A DNA stretch of 64,000 nt, from contig PQWQ01000002.1 of assembly GCA_002943765.1 (NCBI GenBank), positions 4,712,001 through 4,776,000 of the forward strand, written 5' to 3'. Below, one piece after another: positions 27,740-39,600 of this stretch. Below the pieces are notes generated by a model that had not been told where the DNA came from, searched no databases, and was given only the letters and a program-made list of their open reading frames with translations. Each line of letters begins with the position of its first letter. Position 1 is the stretch's first letter. This DNA comes from Psoroptes ovis (Eukaryota > Arthropoda > Arachnida > Sarcoptiformes > Psoroptidae). Made by a program: the position numbers and the translations under genes.

Positions 27740-30394
27740 TATTATAAAAAAAAATATTCAGCACACACAAATAAAAACAAAACAATATGTCTGAATGTCA
27801 ACTATTATTAATCAGGCAACGAATAATAATAATAATAATAATTGTTAATGTTTTTTTATTATGTCATGATGTTTATGACATTTCGTGATCTTTATTATAT
27901 GTTGCTTTTTTGTTTTTTCAAAATGAAAACTACTTCTTCGTCATCTTTCATTAAAATTATCACACAGAATGCAAAGCCTTGAAGCTGCATATTAACTTAG
28001 GAAGAATGAAAAAGACTTTATCTTGATAGCATGATTACCATGAACGAAAACCAGAATTAGAAACCGTAAATTTTTAAAAAAAATGAAATAAATAAAATAA
28101 AATAAATAAAAAAATGATTGAATTCAATGTTGTTGAAACAATAAAAATTCAATCATCAAACAAAAAAAACAAACAGACCGTAACATATTTTCAAAAAAAG
28201 ATTTTAATCAATGAAAAAAGAATGATGATAAATTACGCAATTGTTTCATCGTTTTCAATCAATTGTTTGTTTTTGTTTTTTTCATATTTTTTTTTTTTTT
28301 TTTGTTGATGATTTAGATTGATGAACATGGATAATCCACAAACTGATGATTATAATGATGATGATGATCCAATGATCTCAAAAATTTTCGAAAGATTTTC
28401 AAAAGATTTGTTTTTGAACTATTTCTAAATTAGACTCAAGAAAAAAATCCTCTAATTATTTGATCTAAATCGGCTATTGCGAATGATTATGATTGAAAAT
28501 GATACATTATTTTTTTTCAATTTTCAATGTCAATGTGGTGGAATGTAAACAACAATAAACATGAAAAATAATGACGTGTAATTTTCGTCATCATTATCAT
28601 CCTCATGTTTTGATGAATCAAATTAAATTTTATTGAATTCGTTTGCACATTTTTTTTGGACATGGCTATGATGATGATTAAGATGATAATAATTATGATG
28701 ATCATGATCATCATTTTTTCTGTCATTGATTTCACTCCAAAAAAAAAAACAATAGACAAAGAAATTGAAAAAAATAAATTACAGGATCAAAATGCATCCA
28801 ATTGTTAATTAGTTTGGCTACAATACAACAAATACAATTATTACAGAAAAAAAACAATAAGAATTGAAATGAAACAAATACAACAACTGCAGGTAATTTG
28901 ATTCTTTGTATTGTTTTTCATCATTATTATTATTATTATTTCGATTACATAATCCAATTTCATAAAAAAATAAAAATTTGTATAATTTTCAATTTTTAAT
29001 TTAAATTTTTTTTCTTTGTTTAAAATTAGATGATGCAAATTTTATGATGAATTCATGGAATTTAAATTTCAAAAAACTGAAATAATTTAAAATTTTATTT
29101 TCAAATAATTCAAATAGTAGAAAATGTCTTGGAATTTTGTCATTCATTTTTCGAAATGAAATTCGCTCTTCGTTTTTTGAGTAGGTGTATCTTCATCTTG
29201 AAATGTCATTTCATGATAGATCAAAATTATGATAATGACAAGCGTATTTCCTTGCCTGATTTTTCAAATGTTTGTCGTGAAAATGGATGGATAGTGACAT
29301 TGAATTTTTTTTCGTGTATTTCAATGTTTGCAAGCAAAAATGGTAAAAATAAATTTCAATTTGATTTGAAATTGATACATATATTATTTTCTTCAATTTT
29401 CTCATATTAATTTTGGTAAACGTGAATATGTATGCTATTTTTTGCTGTATCATCATCATTGTAACCATTGTTATTATCATTGAAACATATAACAACAAGC
29501 CTCAAATGTGACCTAAAATTCATATTGAACAAAAGACATCTGCAATGTTTTATCATTTTTGTTCTAATTTTTTTTCATACTAATTTGAATACGACGAAAA
29601 AAAATAAAGGTTAAAAACAGATGTGAATTTATTATTATTATTTTCATCATTTTTCATGTCTTAAACATCATCACATTTTATTTCATTTTTTTTTAATTTT
29701 CATTTTACAAAGAAAAAAATGTACATTTTTATAATAATAATAATTATTATTATAATAAGAATATGCGAAAAAGAACAGAAATGAAAAACAATTTTAAAAA
29801 ATCATTTTGTCATCATCATCATCATTTGCGTAACCAAATGACAAATTTTTCGTTTTCTTCGTCGCTTGAAAATAATGATATAATTTGAAAAATTATTAAT
29901 ACAAAATAATAATGAAAAAATAACAACAGTGAATGAATGAATTTGAAATGAAAATTGAAAAATTATTCAATTATATTCTTGTAAAAGTATAATAATTTAA
30001 TATATTATCAATGATATTAATGAAAATTTTAAAGAAAATGAAATTTTCTTATTAAAAAAATGATAAAATATTAATAATTGTAATTGTGATGATGATGATC
30101 AGAATAATATTAATACGAATCATCATTATTCTTCATTCATTTTTCATTGAATTTTCAATGATTTTCAAATAATTGGATCAAATTTCAAATCTTTATTAAA
30201 TAATTCATAACAAAAATAAATAATTATGTTTTTTGGTATAACAAATTCCTTTGCTATTATACTCAATGATGATGCTAATCATGGTTATGATTATGAAAAA
30301 TGAAATTTTCAATTCTAAACACGTTCAAAATAGTATAAAAATTCACAAATAGTAAGAAAAACAAACCGAGAATCATAGTAGAAATGCACATATG

Positions 30395-30777
30395 TGTTGT
30401 GAAAATTTAAGTTAAAAAAATTGGTTACGTTCTTTATGAATTTCACGATTAAAATTCCATAGAAAAAGTTCTAGAAAAAACGGTTGTAAAAAGCACATGT
30501 CAAAAAGTTCGATTAACAACCGTCCACAAAAAAATTAAAGAATTAAGTTAAAAATTGATTGTAATAGTTTGAATAGTTTTAATTAATGTAGAACAACAAA
30601 TGATTGTAAGCTTTTCCATTTTTTGTAATAATGCTTGAATAATTTGTAATCCTTTTTATAAATTTAGCAATAATAAAATTGATAGTTATTGATGGTTTTG
30701 AATTGATTAATTGAGTTAAAATTGATGTTTTGGATTGATTCGGAACCTTTAATGAAAAACCAGTCGTTTTCATTACA
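30395..30777 (+). repeat. 5' long terminal repeat
   Basis: 383 bp, starting TGTTGTGAAAAT and ending CATTACA. By eye it differs from the 3' copy by one base in an A run near position 20. An AATAAA-like stretch lies near the end. Confidence 0.93.
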
Positions 30778-30936
30778 ATTTTTATTATTGAATCATTTGC
30801 AAGTATAAGAAGATAAGAACAAATTTTTCACGAAGTCAGCAACAAGTAAAGAAAATCAATCAAGAATTTAAAGTCGAAATTTCAATAAGTTAAAATTTAT
30901 CATTGACAAGAACATAATTTGATCAAAAATCCAAAA

Positions 30937-33603
30937 ATGGAAGAAGTCAAAAAGCAATTAAGAATAATAAGAAGAAATATTACAAAAGGCATTAACAACA
31001 ATTTTGAATTAGAAAAAGCGCAAGATCTAAAGACAAAGATGTTGGAATTGAATGATCAATTATTGGATTTATATATCGCCAGTGATGAAGAAATTTCTTT
31101 AGAAAATGAAATGAAAATGGATTATTATAAAGAAAAAATAGATAAATTTATTAAAGCTAAAACAAAAGAAGACAGTGTCAATCCTGATGATGAAAATAAT
31201 GATAATACCAATCAAACAAATGGAATTAATAATAATTTGAATCAAACAAATGATAATAACACAAATGTTGAACAAAATCCACCAGTGGCAAGTCATCAGC
31301 CAGTACAAGAAGCAAGTCACAGCGTAACATCGAATCAACAAGAAATAAGATCATCTGAATCCATCAACCAAGTCATCAACATAAATGAAATTCCAAAATT
31401 CTCCGGTAAATATATAGATTGGTATACATTCAAGAATCTTGCCAAGCCCATGATCAACAACAGCAACATAAGCGAAATTCGAGCAAAGAATTTCCTGGTC
31501 CAATCACTTGACGAAGTATCTAAACGTAAAGTAATGCGATTACTTAATTCCAACGCATCTTTGAATGAATTGTGGAATAAATTGGAACAAGAATATGAAG
31601 ATGAAGAAAAATTTCTGAATGAATGTAGACATGAGCTATCCAAATGTCCACAAGTTAGAAATGAAAATGATATCGTTGGATTAAGATCGGTCAAGTTAGC
31701 AGGCGAAGCAGTCCTCGGTGCAATCGAAAGCTTGGACAACATAAATAAAATGACAGAAGGTACAATGATCGATTCAATTGCTGAAAAATTCTATTACCGC
31801 GGTAACCGCGAAATAAGTGGTAAATCAAAATCATTTAGAGATGCGATCGAAAAAATACAAGAAATGTACGATGAAGCTGAAAGATTCGCTAGAAAACGAC
31901 CACAACAAACAGAAGCAAGACCACCAGCGACAGAAATTCGCCGTGCATCAATCAACATGATAAACAACAACAGCAGAATTCGATGCAATTTTTGTGATCA
32001 AGAACATCAATCAATAAATTGTCCACATTTGAGCAATCCAGATTGGATCGTAACTAAAATCAGACAAAACAGATTATGCACTAAATGTATCAAACCAGGT
32101 CATTGGGCACGTGACTGTAGATCAAACATTGTGTGTTCAATTTGTAGCTATGGTCATTCATCTTGTCTTCACGAAGCTGTACTAAGAATGAGTCCGACAA
32201 ACAATCGATCAGCTCCAACACCACCAAGAGAAATTCACAACGAAGCATCGGCAGCAACAAATAATACAGCAGCAATCACATCCGCAAGCATAAGAGATGT
32301 TCATTCATCAGTAACAGCAGCACCGAACCAAGTATCAGCAAATTATCCAAATGCCAGTTCCATCAATACAAATACTGAATCAGTAACCAATCAAAGCGCA
32401 TTCATTTCAGCCTTTGATATAAAAGAAGTAGCTACAAATCAAGTCGCAGCAATTTCCAACGTTGAAAATAATCCAATTGAAATAAAAATAATAGGCATTC
32501 AAAATTCAGATCGTCCAGTTCTGATTGGTGAATACAAAGAAGAAGAAGTAGAAATTTTGCTTGATTCCGGCTCAAAAGCTAGCTTAATAAGTTCTTGTTT
32601 AATTAGTGATGAACCAACATTCCCAACATCAGCAATAGAAATCATTACTCCAGTGGATACTTCTTTAAAACAGACTATAGATCGTGGTATCAATATTAAG
32701 TTCACAAAAGATTCAACCAGTTGTGAATTAATGGCTAGAATATTTGATTCAAATCAAAAATTGATAATCATTGGTACTGATTATAAATACAAATTCTTTA
32801 GTCCAAGACCGAAAGTATTATATTTTAACACTGTGTTTGGCAAAGTAAAAATTGTAAGCTCAACTTTTAAGAATTCAGATTTGAAATGTATCGAAGAACA
32901 TTGTTTGAATCCTAAAGCTGAAGAAAGCATTAGCAATCAAAACATTACTAGTATTAATCATGACAAAACCGACTCGACAGATATTAGCATTAAACCGATT
33001 GCCATCGACGAATCAAAAAATAATAATCGTACTTCAAAATTTGAAGTCAGTATCATAAACACCAGTCAAGAATCAAATTATTCAGAACAGCTTAGTCAAC
33101 CTCGAAATATTTCAAAGCCACAATTAGTTGAACATCAAGAGTCAAATTTTGATTTCAGTCAAAAAATGAAGAACACAAAATCAACAAATATCAATGAATC
33201 AAAAGATGAATATGATCGCATAAGCAGAATGTTTCAAGTCAAAATAAACAAAAGTCCTAATTGTGCATTTGAAGTTAGCACCATTAATACCCGACAATCA
33301 TCAATCAATCAAGAAAAATTTGAACATCCTAAAAATTCATCTGAAATAACAAAATTTGAAGAATATCAACATCCTAATGTGGATTCTAGCTTTAATTTGG
33401 ATAAAAGTCATGAACATATACAACATGGAATGAATATTGACAAATCAAGAGCACCAATAGTTTACGATGACAATTCATACAAGAACAAGTTTAATAATAA
33501 TGAATTTGCTCCAGTTAAGATCAAGAAAAACGATTGTGAATATAATAAATTAATCAGAAGATATCTAATTGTTCCTCGGCCCGAGAATGTTGTGAAAATT
33601 TAA
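30937..33603 (+). CDS. Gag-protease polyprotein of the LTR element
   Basis: 888 aa from the ATG at 30937 (preceding in-frame codons lack ATG). Residues about 1-80 are charged and helical. About 145-325 is the Gag block seen in BEL/Pao elements (FSGKYIDWYTFK, then SLNELWNKLEQEYED; Pfam DUF1759 type). Two CCHC knuckles follow: C-x2-C-x4-H-x4-C near 351-362 and CTKCIKPGHWARDC near 381-394. A third, irregular CSIC...CLH motif follows. A retropepsin has LLDSGSKASLIS with catalytic Asp near 543 and the second signature LIIIGTDYK near 608-616. The last 250 residues are Ser/Asn-rich with an internal duplication, then RPENVVKI running into the LTR. No frameshift or premature stop is seen. Confidence 0.92.
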   Translation: MEEVKKQLRIIRRNITKGINNNFELEKAQDLKTKMLELNDQLLDLYIASDEEISLENEMKMDYYKEKIDKFIKAKTKEDSVNPDDENNDNTNQTNGINNNLNQTNDNNTNVEQNPPVASHQPVQEASHSVTSNQQEIRSSESINQVININEIPKFSGKYIDWYTFKNLAKPMINNSNISEIRAKNFLVQSLDEVSKRKVMRLLNSNASLNELWNKLEQEYEDEEKFLNECRHELSKCPQVRNENDIVGLRSVKLAGEAVLGAIESLDNINKMTEGTMIDSIAEKFYYRGNREISGKSKSFRDAIEKIQEMYDEAERFARKRPQQTEARPPATEIRRASINMINNNSRIRCNFCDQEHQSINCPHLSNPDWIVTKIRQNRLCTKCIKPGHWARDCRSNIVCSICSYGHSSCLHEAVLRMSPTNNRSAPTPPREIHNEASAATNNTAAITSASIRDVHSSVTAAPNQVSANYPNASSINTNTESVTNQSAFISAFDIKEVATNQVAAISNVENNPIEIKIIGIQNSDRPVLIGEYKEEEVEILLDSGSKASLISSCLISDEPTFPTSAIEIITPVDTSLKQTIDRGINIKFTKDSTSCELMARIFDSNQKLIIIGTDYKYKFFSPRPKVLYFNTVFGKVKIVSSTFKNSDLKCIEEHCLNPKAEESISNQNITSINHDKTDSTDISIKPIAIDESKNNNRTSKFEVSIINTSQESNYSEQLSQPRNISKPQLVEHQESNFDFSQKMKNTKSTNINESKDEYDRISRMFQVKINKSPNCAFEVSTINTRQSSINQEKFEHPKNSSEITKFEEYQHPNVDSSFNLDKSHEHIQHGMNIDKSRAPIVYDDNSYKNKFNNNEFAPVKIKKNDCEYNKLIRRYLIVPRPENVVKI
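33040..33411 (+). repeat. Internal duplication in the tail of the Gag-protease ORF
   Basis: Two related segments of about 45 residues start with FEVS-x-INT at 33040 and 33268. They share a later proline, a run of acidic/His residues and a closing F-D/S-S motif. Both are low complexity, so they may be linker sequence. Confidence 0.6.
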
Positions 33604-33969
33604 GTTAAAAAATTGGTTACGTTCTTTATGAATTTCACGATTAAAATTCCATAGAAAAAGTTCTAGAAAAAACGGTTGTAAAAAGCACATGTCAAAAAGT
33701 TCGATTAACAACCGTCCACAAAAAAATTAAAGAATTAAGTTAAAAATTGATTGTAATAGTTTGAATAGTTTTAATTAATGTAGAACAACAAATGATTGTA
33801 AGCTTTTCCATTTTTTGTAATAATGCTTGAATAATTTGTAATCCTTTTTATAAATTTAGCAATAATAAAATTGATAGTTATTGATGGTTTTGAATTGATT
33901 AATTGAGTTAAAATTGATGTTTTGGATTGATTCGGAACCTTTAATGAAAAACCAGTCGTTTTCATTACA
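33588..33969 (+). repeat. 3' long terminal repeat
   Basis: 382 bp, nearly identical to the 5' LTR. Its first 16 bases supply the final codons and stop of the Gag-protease ORF. Confidence 0.93.
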
Positions 33970-34930
33970 CATATGATTGAGAAGAAGAAAAAACATAATT
34001 AGATATGAACATATGAATTATAATGATGTTTTATTTATTTATTTATTATTTTTAATTGAATCTTATAATTTGTTTTCTACACTGTTGATTATTTTTATTT
34101 TATTATACAGTAAAAAAATGATCATCTTAAAAGTAATTCATCAAAAATGATTATAATTAATGGTTGTATATGTGATATATGTGATTGAAATTCGGTTCAT
34201 TTCCATTCAACATTCAGAACGAAAAAAAATTGAAACAATTTTGAATATTAATATTGTTTTGGGTGTTTACTCATTCATTCATTAATTCATTCATATTTTC
34301 TGTTTTGTCAACATTTCAAATATAAGAAACAATATTTAAATAAATAATAATAAAAAAAAATGATAAAATATTGAAACATTGAAATTCATTTTCAATATTG
34401 GGTGTGTTGTTGTTGCTTGTGTTGTTGTGCTTGTATGTGCAAGTGTTTGTGTGAATATTATTCGTGCTTGACTCTTGATTTTCGTTTGTTTCTTCGTTGT
34501 TGAATTATTCACTTTGGATTTGCGCTATTATTTCAAGCCAAGAAAATATCATTACGAACAAAATTATTATTATTATTATTATTTTCAATAAAATATTTCC
34601 GGTATATTTTCATTTTATTAAATAACAATAATCATCATGATAATGTATATTCTCACCATGGTGAAGACAATGAACGCACTCGCATTGAATTGTATTCAAT
34701 CATGATGATAATCATAATGAAATTCGTGATTAAATGTAAATAAGTAAGAAGAAATCGCAAATGTATGAATAACTAATGCAATATTATGTTGAATATTTTA
34801 AAGAAAATAACAAAATGTAATACAATGTATAATGAAATTATAAAATATTTATAATTATTTTCCCAAACATTTGCAGCTAATAAATGATATTGTCCAGTTT
34901 CCTAATGTTTAAATAATTTGATGTGTGATC

Positions 34931-34951
34931 GTGTGTGTGTGTGTGTGTGTG
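34931..34951. repeat. GT microsatellite
   Basis: About ten GT units. Confidence 0.9.
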
Positions 34952-36584
34952 GTATATTGTAATCGTTGCTGTGATTCCTCATATCGTTACAATAATTATT
35001 GGTTACGTAATGAATTTTTTTTTCGATTGGAATTTTTTTCCCTTTATTAATTCGGTTTGAAAAACCACCTACGTTGTTTTTTCACACATTATTTCAATAT
35101 GTATTTGCTGCCATTCGTTGACAAACTAATGTTGAATTTCGTTAAAAAGAACTCATACAGATTTGAGTTTATAAGTCGAAGTAACAAACACATGTATTGC
35201 AATAATCAGACGATGACTTTAAATTATTCAAACTAATAATAAATAAAATAAAATTCAAAAAAGTTAAATTTGGAAATTTTTTAACATTTCTTAAAGTTTA
35301 AATGATCGTAAATTAATGCTGCTAATACTTTATTTTAAATTTAATTTTTTGTTACTTCATTCAAATCGATTCAATTCATTTGAATGATTGATTGATTGAT
35401 TTCAAAAGCATTTCATCGCTTTATTTTCATTTTTAATTTCTATTCACTCGGCTTGTAATTCATATATGATTAAACATTGTTCCATATTTGACTTTAATTT
35501 TAGTTTCAATTTTTTTTATCAACACAAAATGATTGATATTCGACAATAAGCAATTGCTGAAAAGCAAAAATAAAAGAAAACACCATTCAATTTAATCGAT
35601 AAATGATTACAATCGTTAATGGTTTGTTGAAATTGAAATTAATAATCAATGGAAAAAATCGCCGCAAAAAAAAATGAAACGAAATCAATTCGTAATCATT
35701 CAAATTTCATTCAAATGTTTTTAAGTCACTTTTCTCGGGAAAAAAATTGAAAATTTCACAATCAATATAATTTTGATGGCCGGTAGGAGAAGAAAACATG
35801 AGATAATAAATTAATTAAAAGATAATCGTTGCAAATATCATCGTGTATGAATAAATGTAAAAAGGGAGCAAAAAAATGAATAATTTTTCTGATCTAAATT
35901 TAGAATCGATTAATTTTGCACGGCTGATCAATGAAAATTTTTAAATTATGTAAAATTCGTAAAAAAAAAATTTCAAAGGAAAAAATTCAGAAATTTTCTT
36001 CGGTTTTTTAGCCAACTTCATTGATGCTAAACATTCATGAAATTCGTGAAATTTATCGTTTATTCATGGTCATTCATTATTCAATAGACAGGGTAAAAAA
36101 ATTCTCCTGAATCATTCAACAAATTTCATGGATTTATTCATCGAAATTTTTAGGTTTTACAAAAACATGCATGACAGTTTAGTGTTAGAAGAATATTTCT
36201 TTGTATCAATTTTTCTTTTTCAGATCGCAAAATGATTTAAATTTAAAATGCATTCAATCAAAGGCAAATTATGAATCCAAAGCGACACATATCGAAAACG
36301 AGAGAGAAATCTCATTTCATTTTTTGTCTATTTGGTACATCTCAAATACATTCAAACACTCCAAACACCAGCATAAATTGAATGAATAAATTGACTTTTT
36401 ACCCAAAATCAATCTTTGACTCTTTGTTGAGATTTCAATTTTCAATTTAGCTTCAATCAATAAATGATTATAACTCTTCATCTTATTCGGTTTCGATTTG
36501 AAAAGAAAAATATTCAAAAAAAGAAAAAAAACGTTCCGTTATTTGTTGCATTTGTTTGTTTGAAACATATACAGACACAACAAA

Positions 36585-36628
36585 AACAGCAGCAGCAGCA
36601 GCAGGCTACAGCAGCAACAACAAAAACA
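36585..36628. repeat. CAR/CAG-rich trinucleotide stretch
   Basis: CAACAAAAACAGCAGCAGCAGCAG followed by CAGCAACAACAA; it lies in an open frame but without other coding character. Confidence 0.7.
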
Positions 36629-39600
36629 TCTTATCACGCAAATACACACTCAGTGTTATTTGAGTGTTTTGAACATTTGATTCATTTTTTTGCTTTTTTT
36701 GGTGGAAAGAGAAAACACATTTTCGTTCAACAAAACTTTGAAAATACAGACGACAATATTTTTCGGCAGCAAAATCGAGAAAATTTCAAGTCAAGTTATT
36801 TTGTATTTCTTTTGATATTTTCTTGCAAAAAAACATCTTAACAAAACTTAAAACAGAATTATTGTTATTATATCACTGATTCATTGTATAGCTGCTGCTG
36901 ACGATCGAAATCATCATCATCATAAACATCAAAATTATCATTTCTTTGCTTTGCATTGTGATCATCAAACACATACGCATGTATTTTTACCTTATTCAAA
37001 AAAGAAGAAAATTTTCAGTTTAAATTTTCAAATGTCGTTTTACATTCATTGATTCATTCTTTCATTCATTCATACACCGGATTCATCGATTCGGATTTCC
37101 AATTGTAATATTACATATTTGAATGTTTTATTATGTGAAAAAAAAATGAAATGAAACAAAATGACAACAACAGCATCAGCGACGGAAATATGTGAATAAC
37201 AAAGAATGAAAATCTAACATTTCTTTCTTTACCGACAAGATTTGTGCAAAAAACATAATTATTATTATTATTATCATCATCATTTGCTTATTTCGGTATT
37301 TGGATTTGAATTATCATTTTTTTGAAAAGCAGACATCAACTTTGAATTTGTGTTTGAATGAACAATAAATGAAAAACTTGACAAAAATTTATGTAAAATT
37401 TGAATAAATCTTGACTATTCAATGAACATGTTTGCTTACTTTTCAATGACAATTGAAAATTTGAACAATTTTGAAAAAAAATTCAAAGAAAAAGAAGGAG
37501 TCAATTATCTTATTCCGATTTGTTTTTGAATATGATATTTTGAAATCATTCATTGCATTCATCCCATTCATTGCTCATTTCACCAAATCACATCTTCAGA
37601 AATATTCATTCATTCATTCATCATCTATTGATCAACAATCGTCAATTCAAGAAACAAATTTCCGTGGAAGAATAAAACATTTAAACAACGAAAAACAACG
37701 ACGACAAGAAAGTAAAATATTTAAGGAAATGAATTTGAAAATCATTTCACTTTGAATATTTTTAAAATTTTTTCTTCGTCGTTATTTAAAAAATCAATTG
37801 TTTCATTTTGTAGTTTCAATTGTAAAGATTTACAATTCAAGACAAAGATTTGTCTGAACAATTTTTTGAACAAAAAAACAATTGTGAATGATAAATGAAT
37901 TTCTATGAAGCAAGATTTTCTTTTTCAAATTTCAAATTGATTTATTTTCCGACAGTGATATGAAATCTATGAATATTTTCAGTGGCTTTTAGTGTCAGTG
38001 AATGACAATTTTTTTTTCAAGTTTTATTTGTTGATTTATTTATATGATTTATTTTGCTGCTGAACATTATTATCACCATCATCATTATCATTGAGTTGAA
38101 TATTCAAATCTTATTTTGTTTTTGTTTTAAGAATCAACATTTGTCAATGTTTGTGTAGGTTTTTTCTATGTTGAGTGTTTCGTAATAAACTGAACTGTTG
38201 AACTTAAATTTGGTTGAAATTCATTATTATTAACAAGTTCGCTGTCGTAGGCTTTATTTAATGGTTTTGTCAAGCTTGATTCTTTATGATTATTTTAAGT
38301 GTGTCTCCATAAATCTACCGAAATTGAATAGGAGAAGACACTGAAATGATCATTCATCTATTTTTTTGAAATTTTCTGTGGGGGCCATTTTCAGCACCAT
38401 CACTGCCAAACAGAATGATAAAAATTTCTGATTCCATTTATTCATCATTTCACAATCATTATTTTTTGACAATTCATCAAAGTTTATCAGAATTTTTGCA
38501 GTAAACAAATTTTCAGAATTTTTTCACGTGATTGTTTGTCGCCCACCGGTAACCGCCACGGCAATGCTAAATGCCTACATTTCTAGTGAACATGATAAAT
38601 AAATGAACCAGATTTAAAATTTGAAGATTTATTTCGACTTTTTTTTCATTAAAATATTTTATTTTATTTTTTAAAGTTTCCGTTACGGATCATAGAGTCA
38701 TAATCACATCATTGAATGTGTGATTCAAGATCAACCAGAAAAACAAAGAAGAAGACGATTTGATTTTTAAATAATTTCTTCGAAATGGTTGAATAATTTA
38801 ATGAATTTTTTTTCTTGTTCTTCTTCATCATCATCGGTTTGTTCTGTTCTCTTACACAAAAGGTTCATGGTAAATGAACATTGAACAAATGATGATGATA
38901 TTTATATATCACTGAATAATTTTGAACATTCTTCAACCAGAAATAAGTGAACCGAATTGCATTTCATAAATCGATGATCAATCGGAATCAAATAACTGTT
39001 GTGAATAGTAAAAAAATGTTTTTGAGAATTTTAATTGATTTACAGTGAAAAATAATGACAATATTTCAATCAATTTCAATCAATATTTTCACCTTAAACA
39101 AACAAACATTAATTATTGCCATCAATTTTGAAAAATAATCAACAATCTGAATGTTTCACCTTTTTAAGAAAAATATCTATCATCATCAACGCCATCATTA
39201 TTATCTTGATCAAATCAAATCAATCAATGTTTTTATTTGATGAAAAATTAACTGAACTTAATTAAACTGTTTTTTCACTATTTTCAATCGATGAATATAT
39301 TGGCAAAAAAAATAAATGAATCAATTTTTTTTTGCCTCTTAATTTGCCAATGAAGATTCATTATTTTTGCCATCTTCATTTTTTTCTCCGGTAAATTTGA
39401 CCTGAATTTTTGTCATTGAAAAAAATTTTTTTTCACCAGTTTTAATGAAATATACCAATATATAATTTTAACGAAAACTGATTAAATCAAGGTAAGTTTG
39501 AAATTTGAATTAAAATGAAAATAAATAAATTTTTTTTATTCCTTTTCCTTAATTCATTACGTTCATTCATTCATTCATTCATTTTTTATTCATCCATTTA

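Larger units (their letters stand above)
25406..30394. other. Gene-poor interval, GILT to LTR element
   Basis: About 5 kb with no credible exon. It holds an ATG/GAT microsatellite (25770-25799), a GT microsatellite (26895-26921), many TAA/TTA runs, and the second 80-bp palindromic element (27660-27739). Open frames here are low-complexity (runs of Cys, Leu or Ile from trinucleotide repeats). Confidence 0.65.
30395..33969 (+). mobile_element. Non-autonomous LTR retrotransposon encoding Gag and protease only (BEL/Pao-like)
   Basis: Complete element: 5' LTR, one ORF, 3' LTR, each LTR starting TG and ending CA, flanked by the 6-bp duplication CATATG (30389-30394 and 33970-33975). The single ORF gives Gag with zinc knuckles and an aspartic protease; reverse transcriptase, RNase H and integrase are absent and there is no room for them. 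The stop codon lies inside the 3' LTR. No canonical tRNA primer-binding site (TGG...) follows the 5' LTR, and no clear polypurine tract precedes the 3' LTR. It would depend on another element for replication. Confidence 0.9.

Noticed and set aside
30579..30773. 64-codon minus-strand frame repeated at 33771-33965
   Set aside because: It lies fully within the LTRs and is duplicated only because the LTRs are.
30395..33969. Idea that the LTR element is a complete autonomous retrotransposon
   Set aside because: No reverse transcriptase or integrase motif occurs between the LTRs and the ORF ends in the 3' LTR.
36464..36841. 125-codon plus-strand frame with a Gln run
   Set aside because: Low complexity, no domain or splice context; treated as a chance frame over a CAG-rich stretch.
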